Below are positions 5,405 to 7,155 of a stretch of DNA of 7,155 nt, piece after piece. Position 1 is the first letter of the stretch. Each line of letters starts with the position of its first letter. The stretch is from an uncultured Burkholderiales bacterium (lineage in GTDB: Bacteria > Pseudomonadota > Gammaproteobacteria > Burkholderiales > Burkholderiaceae_E), in assembly GCA_903831925.1 (NCBI GenBank), contig CAIKZV010000506.1, forward strand, positions 1 through 7,155, given 5' to 3'. Below the pieces are notes generated by a model that ran no database searches, was not told the origin of the DNA, and saw nothing but the letters and a program-made list of their open reading frames with translations. Made by a program: the position numbers and the translations under genes.

Positions 5405-6310
5405 ATGGGACAAAAAATCCACCCGACCGGCTTTCGACTCGCGGTCAGCCGCAATTGGTCGTCACGCTGGTATGCCAACAGCCGCGATTTTCCCGGCATG
5501 CTCAACGAGGACATCAAGGTCCGCGCCTACCTTCGCAAGAAGCTGCGTGGTGCTTCGGTCGGCCGCGTGCTGATCGAGCGTCCGTCCAAGAATGCGCGCA
5601 TCACGATTTTCTCGGCTCGCCCGGGCGTGGTGATCGGCAAGAAAGGCGAGGATATCGAGATTCTCAAGGCCGATCTTCAGCGCCTGCTGAAAGTGCCGGT
5701 GCATGTGAACATCGAAGAGATCCGCAAGCCTGAGACCGATGCCCAGCTGATTGCCGATTCGATCACCCAGCAGCTCGAGAAGCGGATCATGTTCCGCCGT
5801 GCCATGAAGCGCGCGATGCAAAACGCGATGCGTCTCGGTGCTCTGGGCATCAAGATCATGAGCTCGGGTCGCCTGAACGGGGCTGAAATCGCAAGGGTCG
5901 AGTGGTACCGCGAAGGTCGCGTGCCGCTTCATACCTTGCGTGCCGATATCGACTACGGGACCTCTGAAGCCGAGACCACCTACGGCATCATCGGTGTGAA
6001 GGTCTGGGTCTACAAGGGCGATACCCTCGGACGCTCCGACGTGGCGGCTGCCGAGAAAGACGCCGCACCGCCGCCCGAGCGCGAAGACCGTCGTCCCCGC
6101 CGTCCCGGCGGAGCGCCGGGTCGCCCCGGTGAGCGTCGCGGGCCTGGCGGCGGCGCCCCTGGCGGTCGCCGTCCTGCAGGCGCCGATGCTGACACCAAGC
6201 CTGCCGCCGGTGCGCCCGACGCACCCAAATCAATCGTCAAGCGCGTCCGCAAATCCAGCGGCGACGCCCCCGCGGGCGAGACCAAGCCCGTCGAGCCCAA
6301 GGGGCAATAA
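5405..6310 (+). CDS. rpsC: 30S ribosomal protein S3 with long disordered C-terminal tail
   Basis: S3 is a 30S head protein at the mRNA entry channel, with helicase and mRNA-binding roles. The Shine-Dalgarno AGGAA (5393-5397) lies 7 nt before ATG. The core is standard: MGQKIHPTGFRL, a type II KH domain with the GKKG loop (residues 78-81 in VVIGKKGEDIE), QQLEKRIMFRRAMKRAM (122-138) and the C-terminal domain SSGRLNGAEIARVEWYREGRVPLHTLRADIDYG to KVWVYKGDTLGR (210). Residues 211-301 are an added tail: an acidic/Pro start, then an Arg/Pro/Gly-rich segment (about 228-257), then an Ala/Lys/Pro-rich end with IVKRVRKSS (277-285). E. coli S3 is 233 residues. Basic low-complexity S3 tails are, from memory, usual in Burkholderiales, but their role is unclear. 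Confidence 0.97.
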   Translation: MGQKIHPTGFRLAVSRNWSSRWYANSRDFPGMLNEDIKVRAYLRKKLRGASVGRVLIERPSKNARITIFSARPGVVIGKKGEDIEILKADLQRLLKVPVHVNIEEIRKPETDAQLIADSITQQLEKRIMFRRAMKRAMQNAMRLGALGIKIMSSGRLNGAEIARVEWYREGRVPLHTLRADIDYGTSEAETTYGIIGVKVWVYKGDTLGRSDVAAAEKDAAPPPEREDRRPRRPGGAPGRPGERRGPGGGAPGGRRPAGADADTKPAAGAPDAPKSIVKRVRKSSGDAPAGETKPVEPKGQ

Positions 6311-6319
6311 GGAACGACC

Positions 6320-6736
6320 ATGCTGCAACCTGCACGACGCAAGTACCGCAAGGAGCAAAAGGGCCGCAACAAGGGCATCGCGACCCGCGGCACCAATGTC
6401 TCATTCGGCGAGTTTGGCCTGAAGGCCATCGGACGTGGCCGCCTCACCGCGCGCCAGATCGAGGCGGCTCGCCGAGCCATGACCCGCCATATCAAACGGG
6501 GCGGTCGCATCTGGATCCGAATCTTCCCGGACAAGCCGATCTCGCAAAAGCCGGCCGAAGTCCGCATGGGTAACGGTAAAGGCAATCCCGAGTACTACGT
6601 GGCCGAGATCCAGCCGGGCAAGGTGCTCTACGAGATGGACGGCGTTGAAGAAACCCTGGCACGCGAAGCGTTTGCGCTTGCCGCCGCCAAGCTGCCAATC
6701 GCAACGATCTTCGTTGCCCGGCACTTGGGCGCCTGA
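6320..6736 (+). CDS. rplP: 50S ribosomal protein L16
   Basis: L16 is a late-assembling large-subunit protein that helps position A-site tRNA. The product is 138 residues (E. coli 136): MLQPARRKYRKEQKGRNKG, SFGEFGLKAIGRGRLTARQIEAARRAMTRH (28-57), IWIRIFPDKPISQKPAEVRMGNGKGNPEYYVA and LYEMDGVEETLAREAF. Arg82 in AEVRMG aligns with E. coli Arg81, the residue hydroxylated by the oxygenase YcfD (RoxA); whether that enzyme exists here cannot be seen. The Shine-Dalgarno AAGGAA (6309-6314) overlaps the rpsC stop and is 5 nt from ATG. Confidence 0.97.
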   Translation: MLQPARRKYRKEQKGRNKGIATRGTNVSFGEFGLKAIGRGRLTARQIEAARRAMTRHIKRGGRIWIRIFPDKPISQKPAEVRMGNGKGNPEYYVAEIQPGKVLYEMDGVEETLAREAFALAAAKLPIATIFVARHLGA

Positions 6737-6750
6737 ACGAAAGGATCGTC

Positions 6751-6945
6751 ATGGATATGACCGAATTGAAAAGCAAGGGCAGTGAAGAGCTCGGCAAGGA
6801 ATTGTCCGATCTGCTGCGGGCCCAGTTTTCGCTGCGGATGCAGATTGCCACCCAGCAGCTCAACAACACGTCGCAGCTGCGCAAGGTCCGTCGTGACATT
6901 GCTCGCGTGAGGACTGTGATGACCCAGAAGGCGGCAGTGAAATGA
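6751..6945 (+). CDS. rpmC: 50S ribosomal protein L29
   Basis: L29 is a small two-helix protein next to L23 at the tunnel exit. The product is 64 residues (E. coli 63), with ELKSKGSEELGKELSDLLRAQFSLRMQIATQQLNNTSQLRKVRRDIARV matching the family pattern. The Shine-Dalgarno AAGGA (6741-6745) lies 5 nt before the ATG at 6751. A second in-frame ATG at 6757 is possible, but the first is better placed. The TGA stop overlaps the rpsQ ATG by 4 bp, suggesting coupling. Confidence 0.96.
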   Translation: MDMTELKSKGSEELGKELSDLLRAQFSLRMQIATQQLNNTSQLRKVRRDIARVRTVMTQKAAVK

Positions 6946-7155
6946 GCGAAGTGACGACTGTTCCCCAGGTAGCCGGAGAAGCTGGCCAACGCACGCTGAC
7001 CGGCCGAGTTGTCAGCAACAAGATGCAGAAGACCGTGACCGTGCTGATCGAGCGCAAGGTCAAGCATCCGCTCTATGGCAAATACGTCACCCGTTCGACC
7101 AAGTACCACGCTCACACCGAAGATGCCCTGAACGAAGGCGATACCGTCGAGATCA
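6942..7155 (+). CDS. rpsQ: 30S ribosomal protein S17, N-terminal part (3' truncated by window)
   Basis: S17 is an OB-fold protein that binds 16S rRNA early in 30S assembly. The first 71 codons are present; E. coli S17 has 84 residues, so most of the core is seen. The diagnostic core is RTLTGRVVSNKMQKTVTVLIERKVKHPLYGKYVTRSTKYHAH (17-58), then NEGDTVEI at the window edge. The 16 residues before RTLTG are Val/Thr/Glu-rich and about 11 longer than in E. coli. The ATG at 6942 overlaps the rpmC stop (ATGA), with AAGGCGG (6928-6934) as a plausible Shine-Dalgarno. Confidence 0.95.
   Translation, partial: MSEVTTVPQVAGEAGQRTLTGRVVSNKMQKTVTVLIERKVKHPLYGKYVTRSTKYHAHTEDALNEGDTVEI

Noticed and set aside
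6010..6585. Minus-strand frame across the S3 tail and rplP
   Set aside because: It is a Pro/Arg/Gly-rich mirror of the repetitive S3 tail codons and overlaps two firm genes.

Overview
The window is a stretch of the bacterial str/S10 ribosomal-protein region, all on the + strand, cut at both ends. Order: 3' half of an EF-Tu gene (tuf), rpsJ (S10), one uncharacterised membrane-anchored protein gene, then rplC-rplD-rplW-rplB-rpsS-rplV-rpsC-rplP-rpmC and the 5' part of rpsQ. Gene order, high GC, protein sequence details (for example L22 beginning METKAI, EF-Tu with VLCKPGS) and an S3 with a long Arg/Pro/Gly-rich tail point to a betaproteobacterium, most likely Burkholderiales. That placement is from memory of these families; I cannot name genus or species.

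Positions 1-1105 look like the end of the upstream (str-type) transcription unit: tuf, a 116-bp spacer full of inverted repeats, rpsJ, and then a textbook intrinsic terminator (7-bp GC stem, five T) at 1082-1105. S10 is therefore apparently separated transcriptionally from the rest of the classical S10 operon.

Positions 1106-2262 are the unusual part. A gene of 248 codons (1255-2001) encodes a protein with one hydrophobic segment at each end and a loop of about 200 residues with three cysteines; I cannot assign a function. The 261 bp after it hold a good sigma70-type promoter (2073-2102) and a leader of about 150 nt with competing stem pairings just before rplC. This is the natural place for the promoter and autogenous control region of the L3-to-S17 unit. 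The same perfect 15-bp inverted repeat, TTGCG-N5-CGCAA, lies just before the uncharacterised gene and over the -35 of the rplC promoter.

Positions 2263-7155 are a compact ribosomal-protein operon with gaps of 0-16 bp and two 4-bp ATGA overlaps (rplD/rplW, rpmC/rpsQ), consistent with one message and translational coupling. The ribosomal genes look intact and ordinary apart from terminal extensions on L3, S3 and S17. The candidates for something new are the embedded gene, its flanking sites and the rplC leader; no wholly new multi-gene system is evident.
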